This document shows positions 36,443-45,472 of a stretch of DNA of 57,348 nt, piece by piece. The notes below the pieces were generated by a model that did no database searches, had not been told where the DNA came from, and saw only the letters and a list, made by a program, of their open reading frames with translations. Source of the DNA: Candidatus Solibacter usitatus (lineage in GTDB: Bacteria > Acidobacteriota > Terriglobia > Bryobacterales > Bryobacteraceae); the NCBI GenBank assembly GCA_016213245.1, contig JACRBC010000084.1, forward strand, positions 1-57,348, in the 5' to 3' direction. The position numbers and the translations under genes were made by a program. Within the stretch, counting starts at the first letter, position 1, and each line of letters starts with the position of its first letter.

Positions 36443-37228
36443 GAGCAGGATGCCGGGCTTATCGTCGCCATGGTAGTCCGAGCCCCCGGTCAGGGCCAGA
36501 TTGTACTTGCGGGCGAGGTGCGAGTAGCGGGAGCGGTGTGATTCGCCATGGTCGGAGTGCCAGACCTCGATGGCGCCGAGGCCGGCGGCGGCGAGCGCGC
36601 GAATGAGGGACTCTTCGGCGAGGGGATCGGTTTGTCTCAAGCGCCGGGGATGGGCCAGGGAGGCGACGCCGCCGGCCTCGGTGATGCGGCCGATGGCCTC
36701 TTCGGGGGGCGGGTCTTCGCGCTCGACGTAGCAGGCGCCGGTCTCGCCGAGGTAGAGGCGGAACGCCTCCTCCATGCTGGCGGCGTAGCCTTTGTCGCGC
36801 AGGACGCGGGCGAAGTGCGGGCGGCCGGTGATGTTCCGGGCGTGAGCTTCAGCCTCCTCCAGGGCGACGTTCATGCCGTGGCGGCACAGGTTTTCGGCCA
36901 GGGCGGAGTTGCGGGCCTGGCGGCGGCTGCGGAGGCTGTCGACCCAGGCGCGGAAGCCGGGGCCGGGCTCGGCGAAGAAGTAGCCGAGGATGTGAACGCT
37001 GCGGCGGGTGGGGTCGGGTTCGGAGAGAAGTCGAGTGCTGAGCTCGATGCCGCGAACGAAGGTGAGGCCGAGGGCGGCGGCGGCGGGCAGAGCGAGGTCC
37101 GAACCGGCCAGGGTGTCGTGGTCGGTGATGGCGAGGGCCTGAAGGTGGAGGGAGGCGGCGAGTTGAACGAGGCGCTCGGGGGAGTCCGAGCCGTCGCTGG
37201 CCGTGGAATGGGTGTGGAGGTCGATCAC
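36371..37228 (-). CDS. PHP-domain phosphoesterase (RnaAM/TrpH-like)
   Basis: A 285-residue PHP-family metal-dependent phosphoesterase. The first metal motif is IDLHTHSTASDG (H-x-H), the second AITDHDTLAGS, and later ligands appear in GIELST, SLAHPRRL and GGSDYHGDDKP. Such proteins hydrolyse 3',5'-nucleotides or RNA 5' ends. The last 24 codons lie in the right direct repeat, with a stranded copy at 28609-28680. The convergent neighbour was probably ygfZ before the island arrived. Confidence 0.92.
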   Translation of the reverse strand: MIDLHTHSTASDGSDSPERLVQLAASLHLQALAITDHDTLAGSDLALPAAAALGLTFVRGIELSTRLLSEPDPTRRSVHILGYFFAEPGPGFRAWVDSLRSRRQARNSALAENLCRHGMNVALEEAEAHARNITGRPHFARVLRDKGYAASMEEAFRLYLGETGACYVEREDPPPEEAIGRITEAGGVASLAHPRRLRQTDPLAEESLIRALAAAGLGAIEVWHSDHGESHRSRYSHLARKYNLALTGGSDYHGDDKPGILLGRGRNGHRVPLSALDELRRRAGH

Positions 37229-37241
37229 GGCGAAGGGGCGC

Positions 37242-37901
37242 TCAGGGCCTGCGTATCAGCTCGCCGGGGTGCCTGAGGCCGCCGACTTCGAATTCGAAGC
37301 GCTCGGCGCCGAAGATGGCGATCAGCTTTCCGGCGCCAAGCGGCTTGCCCTGGGTGGAGAAGAATACGGCGCCGTCGGTGGATTCCCCTGACTGGAGACG
37401 GGTGGTGACCAGGACGATGGCGGAGGCGGCGGCGGCGGCCTTGAGGCGGGAGGAGCTGACCTCGGCCAGCGCCGCCTGGCGGCGCTGTTCGTAGCCGTTG
37501 GTGGAGGTGAAGCGGCTGAGGCCGTAGAGACCCACCTCGTAGGTGCCGACCAGGCGGATGACGTCGTTGCGGCCGCCCTTATCGAGAAACTGTTGGACCA
37601 CCTGGCGCGCGGGGGTGGCGGCGATGGCGGTGCCGTCGGCACGGACGAAGCGGAAGTCCTCCGGCTTGACGGTGCGAGCCGAGGGGGCGCCGTTGGAGAC
37701 CGCCACCTGCACGACCACGTACTCGCGCACCTGGACGGGCAGGGGCGCGAACATGATGGTGAGGCCCGAGCGGGTGATGGTCTGGTAGTGGAGGCCGTTG
37801 GACTCGAACTCAATCGCCTGCGAGGGCGCCTGGGCGAAGAGGGGGAAAAAAACGAGTGGCCACGCCAGCAGGAGCAGCGCCGGGATGGTCGGTGGCCTCA
37901 T
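37242..37901 (-). CDS. Secreted protein of unknown function
   Basis: A 219-residue protein with a signal peptide (ALLLLAWPLVFFPLFAQAPS). The body begins with a beta-rich domain (VREYVVVQVAVSNGAPSARTV) and contains Arg-rich helices. I do not recognise the family. It ends 13 bp before the PHP gene start and is probably transcribed with it. Divergent from pckA across 97 bp. Confidence 0.75.
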   Translation of the reverse strand: MRPPTIPALLLLAWPLVFFPLFAQAPSQAIEFESNGLHYQTITRSGLTIMFAPLPVQVREYVVVQVAVSNGAPSARTVKPEDFRFVRADGTAIAATPARQVVQQFLDKGGRNDVIRLVGTYEVGLYGLSRFTSTNGYEQRRQAALAEVSSSRLKAAAAASAIVLVTTRLQSGESTDGAVFFSTQGKPLGAGKLIAIFGAERFEFEVGGLRHPGELIRRP

Positions 37902-37998
37902 ACCTCCATGATAGACTGGGCTTTGCCTCCGGCTGGCTGGCGCTCTGCCGAGGTATCGCAAGACAACTTTGTTCGTTTTCATAGAGGACATTTTTCTC

Positions 37999-39600
37999 AT
38001 GCGCAATACCGGTGTCAGTCCGAGCAGCCATGGCCTTGCGGCCCAAGGCATAGAAACGTCCACGGCGTGGTGGAACCTGGGGACGGGACGGCTGACGGAG
38101 ATGGCGCTGCAGCGGCAGGAGGGGGTGCTGGCGGGGAACGGCGCGCTGGTGGTGCGGACGGGGCAGTTCACCGGGCGGTCGCCGAAAGACAAGTACATCG
38201 TGCGCGACGCGCATACGGAGAGCACGGTGGCCTGGGGCAGCGTGAACCAGCCGCTCTCGCCGGAGCAATTTGACGGCATCTGGATGCGAGTGCAGCAGTT
38301 TCTGAAGGAGAAGGAAGTCTTCGTGGCGGACCTGCGCGCCGGGGCCGATGACGAGTACAAGATGCCGATCCGGGTGGTGACACAGCGGGCGTGGCATTCG
38401 ATGTTCGCGCGGCAGTTGTTCATCAAGCCGGAGTTGGGCGCGCTGGCGGGGTATGAGCCGGATTTCACGATCGTGTTCGCGCCCGAGTTCCGCTGCGACC
38501 CGGCGGTGGACGGCACGAGCACCGAGACGTGTATCTGCATCAACTTCACGCGGCGGATGGCGCTGATCCTGGGGACGTCTTACGCGGGGGAGATGAAGAA
38601 GTCGGTCTTCACGATCCTGAACCACCTGCTGCCGGAGCGCGGGGTGCTGCCGATGCACTGCTCGGCCAACGTGGGCAGCCACAAGCGGGTGGCGCTGTTC
38701 TTCGGTTTGTCGGGGACGGGCAAGACGACGCTTTCGGCCGACCCGCACCGGCGGCTGATCGGCGACGACGAGCACGGGTGGTCCGATGCCGGGGTGTTCA
38801 ACTTCGAGGGCGGCTGCTATGCCAAGTGCATCCGGCTGTCGCGGGAGGCCGAGCCGCAGATCTTCAACGCGATCCGTTTCGGCTGCGTGCTGGAGAACGT
38901 GGTGATCGAGCCGGAGACGCGGACGCTTGACTACGACTCGGAGGCGAACACGGAGAACACCCGCGCGGCCTACCGGGCGCAGTACATCGAGAACGCGCTG
39001 ATACCGGGCGTGGGCGGCCATCCGTCGGACGTCGTGTTCCTGACGGCGGACGCCTTTGGGGTGCTGCCGCCGATTGCGCGGCTGACTTCCGGGCAGGCGA
39101 TGTACCACTTTCTGAGCGGCTACACGGCCAGACTGGCGGGGACCGAACGCGGGATGGGCAAGGAGCCGCAGGCGACGTTCAGTTCGTGCTTTGGCGAGCC
39201 GTTCCTGCCGCGGAGCCCGCTGGAGTATGCGCGGATGCTGGGCGAGAAACTGGAGCGGCACAAGGCGCGGGTGTGGCTGGTGAACACGGGATGGGCGGGC
39301 GGTCCGGCGGGGGTCGGAAACCGGATGAAACTGGGCTACACGCGAGCGATGGTCAATGCGGCGATCGAGGGCGAACTGGCGGACGTGCCGGTGCATGCGC
39401 ACCCGGTGTTCCAGGTGCTGGTGCCTGAGTTCTGCCCCGGCGTTCCGAATGAGGTGCTGGACGCGCGCGGGATGTGGGCGGACAAGGATGCCTACGACCG
39501 GGCGGCGCGGGATCTGGCTGGGAGGTTCCGCAAGAACTTCGAAAGCAAGTTCGGCTCGGTGGGGGCCGATATCGCGGCGGCGGGGCCTGTGGCGGGGTAG
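37999..39600 (+). CDS. pckA: Phosphoenolpyruvate carboxykinase (ATP)
   Basis: A 533-residue ATP-dependent PEPCK converting oxaloacetate and ATP to PEP, CO2 and ADP in gluconeogenesis. The kinase P-loop is GLSGTGKTTLS, and RTGQFTGRSPKDK, GWSDAGVFNFEGGCYAK (as FNFEGGCYAK) and NTGWAGG are family blocks. The ATG at 37999 follows AGAGGA at a plausible distance; an upstream TTG frame adds 10 residues with no homology. The selC gene starts 20 bp after its stop. A good fit with the beta-oxidation genes, since growth on fatty acids needs gluconeogenesis. Confidence 0.95.
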   Translation: MRNTGVSPSSHGLAAQGIETSTAWWNLGTGRLTEMALQRQEGVLAGNGALVVRTGQFTGRSPKDKYIVRDAHTESTVAWGSVNQPLSPEQFDGIWMRVQQFLKEKEVFVADLRAGADDEYKMPIRVVTQRAWHSMFARQLFIKPELGALAGYEPDFTIVFAPEFRCDPAVDGTSTETCICINFTRRMALILGTSYAGEMKKSVFTILNHLLPERGVLPMHCSANVGSHKRVALFFGLSGTGKTTLSADPHRRLIGDDEHGWSDAGVFNFEGGCYAKCIRLSREAEPQIFNAIRFGCVLENVVIEPETRTLDYDSEANTENTRAAYRAQYIENALIPGVGGHPSDVVFLTADAFGVLPPIARLTSGQAMYHFLSGYTARLAGTERGMGKEPQATFSSCFGEPFLPRSPLEYARMLGEKLERHKARVWLVNTGWAGGPAGVGNRMKLGYTRAMVNAAIEGELADVPVHAHPVFQVLVPEFCPGVPNEVLDARGMWADKDAYDRAARDLAGRFRKNFESKFGSVGADIAAAGPVAG

Positions 39601-39607
39601 GTCCGGC

Positions 39608-39613
39608 TACAAT
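39608..39613 (+). promoter_or_regulatory. Candidate -10 box of the selenocysteine tRNA gene
   Basis: TACAAT lies 7 bp before the first base of the tRNA, the spacing expected if transcription starts at or just before G1. The -35 position (39585-39590, GCCTGT) is poor, so expression may partly depend on read-through from pckA. Confidence 0.4.
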
Positions 39614-39620
39614 CGATAAC

Positions 39621-39715
39621 GGAAGCTCGTCCTGGCCGGTGCTGGGCCTGGTCTTCAAAACCAGTGGGCGGCGCCTCGCGTCGCCGGTGGGTTCGACTCC
39701 CACGAGTTTCCGCCA
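39621..39715 (+). tRNA. selC: tRNA-Sec (anticodon TCA)
   Basis: A 95-nt tRNA including an encoded CCA. The acceptor stem has 8 bp (GGAAGCTC with GAGTTTCC, one G-T pair), the T stem 5 bp (GTGGG/CCCAC around TTCGACT), and the anticodon stem-loop is CTGGT-CTTCAAA-ACCAG, with TCA reading UGA. A long variable arm (GGGCGGCGCCTCGCGTCGCC) follows. These are the hallmarks of bacterial selenocysteine tRNA and the layout matches E. coli selC closely. It shows the genome probably decodes UGA as Sec. No selA, selB or selD, and no selenoprotein with an internal TGA, was recognised in the window. Confidence 0.96.
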
Positions 39716-39724
39716 GACGGGCGA

Positions 39725-41815
39725 TCACCCAATCGAAGGCCCGGCAATCAGCGACATTCCACAGCCGCCGCAGGTCCTCGCCGAACGCAATGCCAACGCG
39801 GCCGACGGGCACGCCTCCGCGCAGCGCCGGGCCGACTTCCGCAGGCCCTCCGCGATCGGCTTGCCGAATGGCGCCGCCACGGTCACGTCGAAGCCCCGGC
39901 CCACGATGGCCACCCCGAACTCCTCTCCCTCTTCCGCCGCGATGCGCACGCACGCCTCGCACAGGATGCACTTGCCCGGCTCGTAGACGATCTCCGGATG
40001 CGACAGGTCCTGCGTGAAGCGCCGCCGCGCGCCGGGGTATCTGAAAGCGTCGGCCTGGTACTCGCTCGCCAGCCCGCGCACGTGGCAGCAATCGGACTTG
40101 CTGCACCCGCAACTGAGGCAGCGCCGCGCTTCGCGCTCGGCTTCTTCCGCCGGCAAGCCGGTCTCGACCTCGTCAAACGTCGTCCGCCGCCGGGCCATGT
40201 CGATCTCCGGCATTCGCACCCGCGCCGATTGCTCGATGGCCCGGAACATCACCGCCCGCTCGGCGTCGTCCATCGGCTTCATGTTCACGGCGGCCAGAGC
40301 GGGCTCGCCCGTCACCGCCTGGCCGCGCAGGTATTGGTCCATTGACACCGCCGCCATGCGCCCGGCCGCCACCGCCCTCACCGCCAGGTCCGCGCCCAGC
40401 ACCGCGTCCCCGCCTGCGAATACGCCCTCCAGGTTGGTTGCCATCGTCCTGGGGTCCGCCGCGATGCCCCAGCCTGTCACCCGCAGGCCGTCCCGCTCGG
40501 CCACCTCGTGTTCCACGGCCTGCCCGATGGCGGCGATCACGGTGGAGCACCTCACCGCGAACTCCGATCCCGGCACGGCCACGGGCCGCCGCCGCCCGCT
40601 TGCATCGGGCTCGCCCAGTTCCATGCGCTGGCAGGTCAGGGACAACTGCCGGTTTCCGTTTCGCTCAAGTTGAACCGGGGCCAGCAGGTATTCGATCTCG
40701 ACGCCCTCCACCTGCGCCTCATCGGCTTCCGAGAGCAGGCAGGGCATCTCCTGCCGGGTGCGCCTGTATAGAACGCGCACGCTGCGCGTCTTCAGCCGCA
40801 CCGCCGCGCGCGCGCAGTCGATGGCTGTGTTGCCGCCGCCGATGACCACCACGTCCTCCCCCACCGCCGGCGGATTCCCGGCCGCCACCATCTCCAGGAA
40901 CTCCAGCGCCGGCAGCGCCAGTTCCTCGCCTTCACACCTCAACTCCTGCGCCTGCTGCGCGCCGATGGCCAGGAAGACCGCGTCATGACTCTTTCGCAGA
41001 TCCGCAAGCCTGAAGTCCCGCCCCCAGCGCTGCCCCATTCGAAACTCCACGCCAAGTTGTTCGATGACGCCGATCTCGGCATCCAGCGCCTCCCTGGGTA
41101 GCCTGTGCGCGGGAATCGCATAGCGCAGCATCCCGCCGGCTCGCTCCTTGGCGTCGAATACCGTCACGCGGTGGCCCATCTGCACGAGGTAGAACGCCGC
41201 CGCCAGCCCGGCCGGACCGGCGCCCACGATGGCCGCCGTCTTGCCCGACTCCGCGGCCTTGGGAGGCAGGTAGGGTTGCTTCGCCCGCCCGTCCTCATCG
41301 GCCACATAGCGGTGCAGCGCGCCGATCGCCAGCCCCTGGTCGTAATCCAGCCGCCGGCACTGTTGCTCGCACAGCCTCGGGCAGATCCGCCCCAGCGCTC
41401 CCGGCAACGCCAGGCGCCGCGAGATCACCTCCATGGCGCCGGGCACGTCGCGGCGGGCGATGCCCTCCATGAAGCCGGCGATGTCCAGCCCCGCCGGGCA
41501 GGTCGCCGAACACGGCGACACGCAGTCGCCGGCGTGGTCCGATAGCAGCAGCTCCAGCGCCATCTTCCGGGCCTTGCGGATGTCCGTGCTGGCGGTGGTC
41601 ACCACCATGCCCTCGGCCGCCGGCATGGCGCACGACGGCGAGAATCCCCGCCGCCCCTCGATCTGTACCGCGCACACGAAGCACGAAGAGACCGGCTCCA
41701 GCCCCGGCACGTGGCACAGCGTCGGAATGCGGATGCCCAGCCGCCGCGCCGCCTCCAGCACGGTCGTGCCGGGCGCGACGCTCACTTGCCGGTTGTCGAT
41801 GGTCAGCGTCAGCAC
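39725..41815 (-). CDS. NuoG-GltD-type FAD oxidoreductase (StnA-like)
   Basis: A 696-residue iron-sulfur flavoprotein. Residues 1-75 are a plant-type [2Fe-2S] ferredoxin as in NuoG (cysteines in TLCHVPG, SSCFVCAV, SCAMPA). The GltD-like part has CSATCPAGLDI, CPRLCEQQC, the FAD motif AIVGAGPAGLAAAF near 155 and an NADP motif VVVIGGGNTAIDCA. The C-terminus returns to NuoG-like cysteine motifs (CILCEACVR and CAEACPSA). NuoG-ferredoxin plus GltD is the make-up of StnA, the NADP-binding subunit of Sporomusa-type transhydrogenase. GTG start at 41815 overlaps the NuoF stop by 7 bp with a GGAGG before it. Stop codon TGA lies 9 bp from the convergent selC. Confidence 0.9.
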   Translation of the reverse strand: MLTLTIDNRQVSVAPGTTVLEAARRLGIRIPTLCHVPGLEPVSSCFVCAVQIEGRRGFSPSCAMPAAEGMVVTTASTDIRKARKMALELLLSDHAGDCVSPCSATCPAGLDIAGFMEGIARRDVPGAMEVISRRLALPGALGRICPRLCEQQCRRLDYDQGLAIGALHRYVADEDGRAKQPYLPPKAAESGKTAAIVGAGPAGLAAAFYLVQMGHRVTVFDAKERAGGMLRYAIPAHRLPREALDAEIGVIEQLGVEFRMGQRWGRDFRLADLRKSHDAVFLAIGAQQAQELRCEGEELALPALEFLEMVAAGNPPAVGEDVVVIGGGNTAIDCARAAVRLKTRSVRVLYRRTRQEMPCLLSEADEAQVEGVEIEYLLAPVQLERNGNRQLSLTCQRMELGEPDASGRRRPVAVPGSEFAVRCSTVIAAIGQAVEHEVAERDGLRVTGWGIAADPRTMATNLEGVFAGGDAVLGADLAVRAVAAGRMAAVSMDQYLRGQAVTGEPALAAVNMKPMDDAERAVMFRAIEQSARVRMPEIDMARRRTTFDEVETGLPAEEAEREARRCLSCGCSKSDCCHVRGLASEYQADAFRYPGARRRFTQDLSHPEIVYEPGKCILCEACVRIAAEEGEEFGVAIVGRGFDVTVAAPFGKPIAEGLRKSARRCAEACPSAALALRSARTCGGCGMSLIAGPSIG

Positions 41816-43632
41816 GGGCTCACCACCTCCACCGCGTCGTCCTGGCACGCCTTGCGGCACTCGTCGCAGCGCGTGCATAGCTTGTCGTCGATCTCGTGTT
41901 TCTCGTACGGCCGGTAGGCGATCGCCCCCACCGGGCAGACCTGCGCGCAGAGCGTGCAGCCGATGCACTGGTCCGTCACGCGGTAGCGGATCAGGGCGGG
42001 GCAGCGGCCCGCGGGACAGCGCTTCTCCTGGATGTGCGCCTCGTACTCGTCGCGGAAGTAGCGCAGCGTGGTCGCCACCGGGTTCGGCGCCGTCTGCCCC
42101 AGCCCGCACAGGCTGCCGCGGCTGACATAATCCACCAGCTCTTCCAGCGTCCCCAGGTCGTCGCGCCGCGCCCGGCCTTCGCATATCCGCTCCAGGATCT
42201 CCAGCATCCGCTTCGTCCCGATGCGGCAGAACGTGCACTTGCCGCACGACTCGGCCTGCGTGAAGCGCAGAAAAAACCGCGCCATGTCCACCATGCAGTC
42301 GCGCTCGTCCAGCACCACCAGCCCGCCCGAGCCCATGATCGCGCCCGTCTTCGGAATCTCGTCGTAATCGACCGGCGTTCCGGCAAGCCGCTCCGGAATG
42401 CAGCCTCCCGACGGCCCGCCCATCTGCACCGCCTTGAACTTCCGCCCGCCCTGAATCCCCCCGCCGATCTCCTCGACAATCTCGCGGATCGTGATGCCCA
42501 TCGGCACTTCGATCAGCCCCCCTCGCCGGATCTTGCCCGCCAGCGCGAACACCTTCGTGCCTTTGCTGCCCTGCGTGCCCAGCCCGGCGTATGCCGCCGG
42601 GCCGTGCCGCACGATCCACGGCGCCGAGGCCAGCGTCTCCACGTTGTTGATCAGCGTCGGCGCGCCGTGCAAGCCGCGCTCCACCGGGTACGGCGGCCGC
42701 AGCCGCGGCATGCCCCGGCCGCCTTCCAGCGATTGGATCAGAGCCGTTTCTTCCCCGCACACAAACGCCCCGGCGCCCTCGCGCACCTCCAGATGCAACG
42801 AAAAGCCCGAGCCGAGGAGGTTCTCGCCGGTGAAGCCGCGCGCCTGCGCCTGCCGGATCGCCTGGCGCACGTTGCGCACCGCCAGTGGGTACTCGGCGCG
42901 GATATAAAGGATCCCCTCGGCCGCGCCAATGGCGTAGGCGGCAATCGCCAGGCCTTCCAGCACGCGGTGCGGATCCGCCTCCAGCACCAGCCGGTCCATG
43001 AAAGCCCCCGGATCGCCCTCGTCCCCGTTGCAGATGACGTACTTCACCGCGCCGGGCTGCCTGCGCGCCATCTCCCACTTGCGCCCGGTGGAAAAGCCCG
43101 CGCCCCCGCGCCCGCGCAGCCCGGATGCCGTGATCTGCGCGATGACAGCGTCCGGCTCCAGCCGGAGACACGCCTCCAGCGCCTGGTAGCCGCCGCGCGC
43201 CGTGTACTCGTCGATCCGCCCCGGATCGATCTCCCCGCAGTTTTCCAGCACGATGCGCTTCTGCTTGCCCAGGTACTCCGCCGCCGGTCCCGCTTCCGCG
43301 TCCACCAGATGGTCGGCCAGATCCACCGCTTCGCCGCCTGTCAGCGCCCTCAGCAGCCGGCGCGCGCCATTCACAAGCCCGCGCCCCGGCGTGTGCCGCC
43401 GCACAATCGCCCGCGCCGCCCCGGCCGTAACGTTGCCGTACAGCGCCACCGGCTTGCCGGCATGGAGGACCTGCACAATGGGCTCCGAGTGGCACATGCC
43501 GTTGCATCCCACCGCCTTCACCACCGCGCGGCCGCCCGCCTCCCGGACCAGCGCGTCCCGCACCGCCTCGCCCCCGCTGGCCACGCCGCACGAGCTGAGG
43601 CCGACCCGGATCTCCACGCTGCCCGCTCTCAT
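41809..43632 (-). CDS. NuoF/HydB-type NADH-binding subunit (StnB-like)
   Basis: A 607-residue NuoF-like flavoprotein with extra domains, as in bifurcating HydB. Residues 1-90 are a thioredoxin-like [2Fe-2S] domain (GCNGMCHSEP). The NADH/FMN domain has GRGGAGFSTGRKW near 175 and NGDEGDPGAF near 200. The [4Fe-4S] site is ESCGKCTFCRIGT near 464 with GSLCGLGQ near 505. Two C-terminal ferredoxin clusters follow (CIGCTLCAQVCP, CTRCDECRKACQ). The C-terminal ferredoxin domain is typical of enzymes that handle ferredoxin as well as NADH. ATG 43632 overlaps the NuoE stop (ATGA). Confidence 0.93.
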   Translation of the reverse strand: MRAGSVEIRVGLSSCGVASGGEAVRDALVREAGGRAVVKAVGCNGMCHSEPIVQVLHAGKPVALYGNVTAGAARAIVRRHTPGRGLVNGARRLLRALTGGEAVDLADHLVDAEAGPAAEYLGKQKRIVLENCGEIDPGRIDEYTARGGYQALEACLRLEPDAVIAQITASGLRGRGGAGFSTGRKWEMARRQPGAVKYVICNGDEGDPGAFMDRLVLEADPHRVLEGLAIAAYAIGAAEGILYIRAEYPLAVRNVRQAIRQAQARGFTGENLLGSGFSLHLEVREGAGAFVCGEETALIQSLEGGRGMPRLRPPYPVERGLHGAPTLINNVETLASAPWIVRHGPAAYAGLGTQGSKGTKVFALAGKIRRGGLIEVPMGITIREIVEEIGGGIQGGRKFKAVQMGGPSGGCIPERLAGTPVDYDEIPKTGAIMGSGGLVVLDERDCMVDMARFFLRFTQAESCGKCTFCRIGTKRMLEILERICEGRARRDDLGTLEELVDYVSRGSLCGLGQTAPNPVATTLRYFRDEYEAHIQEKRCPAGRCPALIRYRVTDQCIGCTLCAQVCPVGAIAYRPYEKHEIDDKLCTRCDECRKACQDDAVEVVSPC

Positions 43633-44504
43633 GCCCGCTCTCCCGGTTGGACCGCGGCCAGCGCGTCGCACGCCGTCGCCGGCGTCAGCTTCCCGGCCGT
43701 GTGCTCGTCCACCATCAGCACCGGCGCCAGGCTGCAACAGCCCAGGCAGGCCACCTCCTCGACGGTGAACGTGCGCGACGGGTCCGTGTCCTCGCCCTCG
43801 GCGATGGCCAGTTCACGCCGTAGCTCGTCGGTGATCTGCCGCGCCCCGGCCACGTGGCAGGCCGTTCCATGGCACACGCGCACGATGTGCTCGCCCACCG
43901 GCGACCGCCTGAATCGCGAGTAGAACGACGACGTGCCCGCAATCTGCGCCGGCGAGATCTCCGTCAGATGGCACACCCGCCGCAATGCCTCATCCGGCAG
44001 ATACCGGTAGTGCGCCTGTATCGCCTGCAGGATCGGGATCGCCGCCTCCGCTCCGCGGCCCTCCTTCTCGATCAGCCCGTCGACGAATGTCAGGTCGATC
44101 TCCGGAGCCGCCGCCGCCGCTTGCGCCGCCACGGCCCTCCCTGCCCGCGGCCAAACCGCCGATGGACCTCGCTCCGGCACCCTCACCGGCGGCCTCGCCT
44201 GCCCCGCCAGCAGCCTCTTCGCGCCACCCAGGAATCCCGCCGCCGCCCCCACCAGCACCAGCGATAGCCAGTTGACCCGCGCCCGCCGCGCCCGGTTGAA
44301 TTCCGCGATCCGCTTCTGCTCCGCCGCCAGCACCGGCGCCAGCTTGGCGTCACGCTGGACTTTCTCCTGCAGCGCCGCGATCTGCGCGTCGCTCGCCGGT
44401 GTCCACCCCCGCATCACCGCGTAGTCCACCGCCAGCGCGACAACCGACAGCACCATCACCGCCCCCGCGGCGATGGTCGCGTTCTTCAGCCCCGGCCCGC
44501 TCAT
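43629..44504 (-). CDS. NuoE-like subunit with N-terminal membrane anchor
   Basis: A 291-residue protein. The C-terminal 150 residues are a NuoE thioredoxin-like [2Fe-2S] domain with cysteines in CHGTACHVAG near 209 and CLGCCSLAP near 250. The N-terminal 130 residues are unusual: a hydrophobic helix at about 7-30, a charged helix (IAALQEKVQRDAKLAP), and a second hydrophobic segment at about 78-95. Soluble NuoE/HydC proteins lack this. With both ends inside, the NuoE domain would be cytoplasmic and fix the flavoprotein complex to the membrane beside the NapH-like protein encoded just upstream (4-bp overlap). Confidence 0.88.
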   Translation of the reverse strand: MSGPGLKNATIAAGAVMVLSVVALAVDYAVMRGWTPASDAQIAALQEKVQRDAKLAPVLAAEQKRIAEFNRARRARVNWLSLVLVGAAAGFLGGAKRLLAGQARPPVRVPERGPSAVWPRAGRAVAAQAAAAAPEIDLTFVDGLIEKEGRGAEAAIPILQAIQAHYRYLPDEALRRVCHLTEISPAQIAGTSSFYSRFRRSPVGEHIVRVCHGTACHVAGARQITDELRRELAIAEGEDTDPSRTFTVEEVACLGCCSLAPVLMVDEHTAGKLTPATACDALAAVQPGERA

Positions 44505-45472
44505 CGCACTTCTCCCAGCGGGACGAAAGCCTTCACCAGCGGACCCTCGCGCGGACACGCCGCGTAGCACCGCGCGCAGTACAGGCACTTCCGCCTCACC
44601 GCCCGCATCTCCTCAATCGCCCCGTACGGGCAGGCCTCCGCGCACAGCCCGCAGTCCAGCTCCTTGTTCGGCGTGATGCTCACGCCGCGCGCCGCCAGCC
44701 GCGAGAACCACGACAACAGCCCTCCGTACGGGCACAGGTAACGGCAGTACGGCCGTCCCACGAACATCCCCAGCACCAGAAAGCCAGCGCCGAGCGCCAG
44801 CATGTGCGCGAAGCCCGACCGCCGGAACAGGCTCACGAACGGGTCGAACCGGCAGATGACGAAATCCCGCTGCGCCGCCGGCAGTACGGCATACCAGATG
44901 GCCGCCGCCAGGTAGACGTACTTCAGCAGGCCCAGGGCCTGGTCCAGCCTCCGCGGCACCTGCACTGGCTTCAATAGCACCAGCTCCTGAATGCTGCCCA
45001 GCGCGCACACCCCCCCGCAGAACGCCCGGCCGTAAAACACCGCCACCAGCAGCGGCAGGAAAAACGTCGCTGTCACCACCATCGGGATGTGGTAGTTCGG
45101 GTCCGTCAGCGCCACTGTCACGTTTTGGATGGAGCCGATTGGGCAGACGCATCCCTCGCGGTAGAAGCCGAAGTACCCCACGCTCGCCACCGTCAGCGCA
45201 ACCAGCCATCGCCGGCTGCGCCGCTTTACGACAATCCACACCGACACGCCCATCGCCGCGGCGAGCAGCGCCACGTCCAGAATCTCCAGCCACGCCCTTC
45301 TCGGTAGCGGCTTCTGCACCTTGGGCGTCACGTAGCCCCCGCCGATGTCCTTCTCTTGCGGCGCCCGCTCCACGGGCCTTTCATAATGCAGCGCCTGCCC
45401 CTGCGCGTTTTCCGCCAGGCAGCCCAGCACGCACACTGCCAGAAGTGCCAGTACAGCTCTTCGCCGGCTCAT
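44501..45472 (-). CDS. NapH/YccM-like membrane iron-sulfur protein
   Basis: A 323-residue integral membrane ferredoxin. A signal-like N-terminal helix is followed by four or five membrane segments. The NapH/NosR-type cysteine motifs GCVCPIGSIQ, FCGGVCALGSIQE and CRYLCPYGG are present. At the C-terminus two [4Fe-4S] clusters, CGLCAEACPYGA and CLYCARCYAACPREG, lie in the cytoplasm by analogy with NapH. Such proteins move electrons between quinol and soluble partners. It overlaps its NapG-like neighbour and the NuoE gene by 4 bp each, so the two halves of the operon are tightly coupled. Confidence 0.9.
   Translation of the reverse strand: MSRRRAVLALLAVCVLGCLAENAQGQALHYERPVERAPQEKDIGGGYVTPKVQKPLPRRAWLEILDVALLAAAMGVSVWIVVKRRSRRWLVALTVASVGYFGFYREGCVCPIGSIQNVTVALTDPNYHIPMVVTATFFLPLLVAVFYGRAFCGGVCALGSIQELVLLKPVQVPRRLDQALGLLKYVYLAAAIWYAVLPAAQRDFVICRFDPFVSLFRRSGFAHMLALGAGFLVLGMFVGRPYCRYLCPYGGLLSWFSRLAARGVSITPNKELDCGLCAEACPYGAIEEMRAVRRKCLYCARCYAACPREGPLVKAFVPLGEVR

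Noticed and set aside
39725..39727. TGA stop of the StnA-like gene next to selC, read as a possible selenocysteine codon
   Set aside because: Read-through would translate the antisense of the tRNA, with no conserved sequence and no hairpin recognised just after the TGA. The protein already ends like its family.
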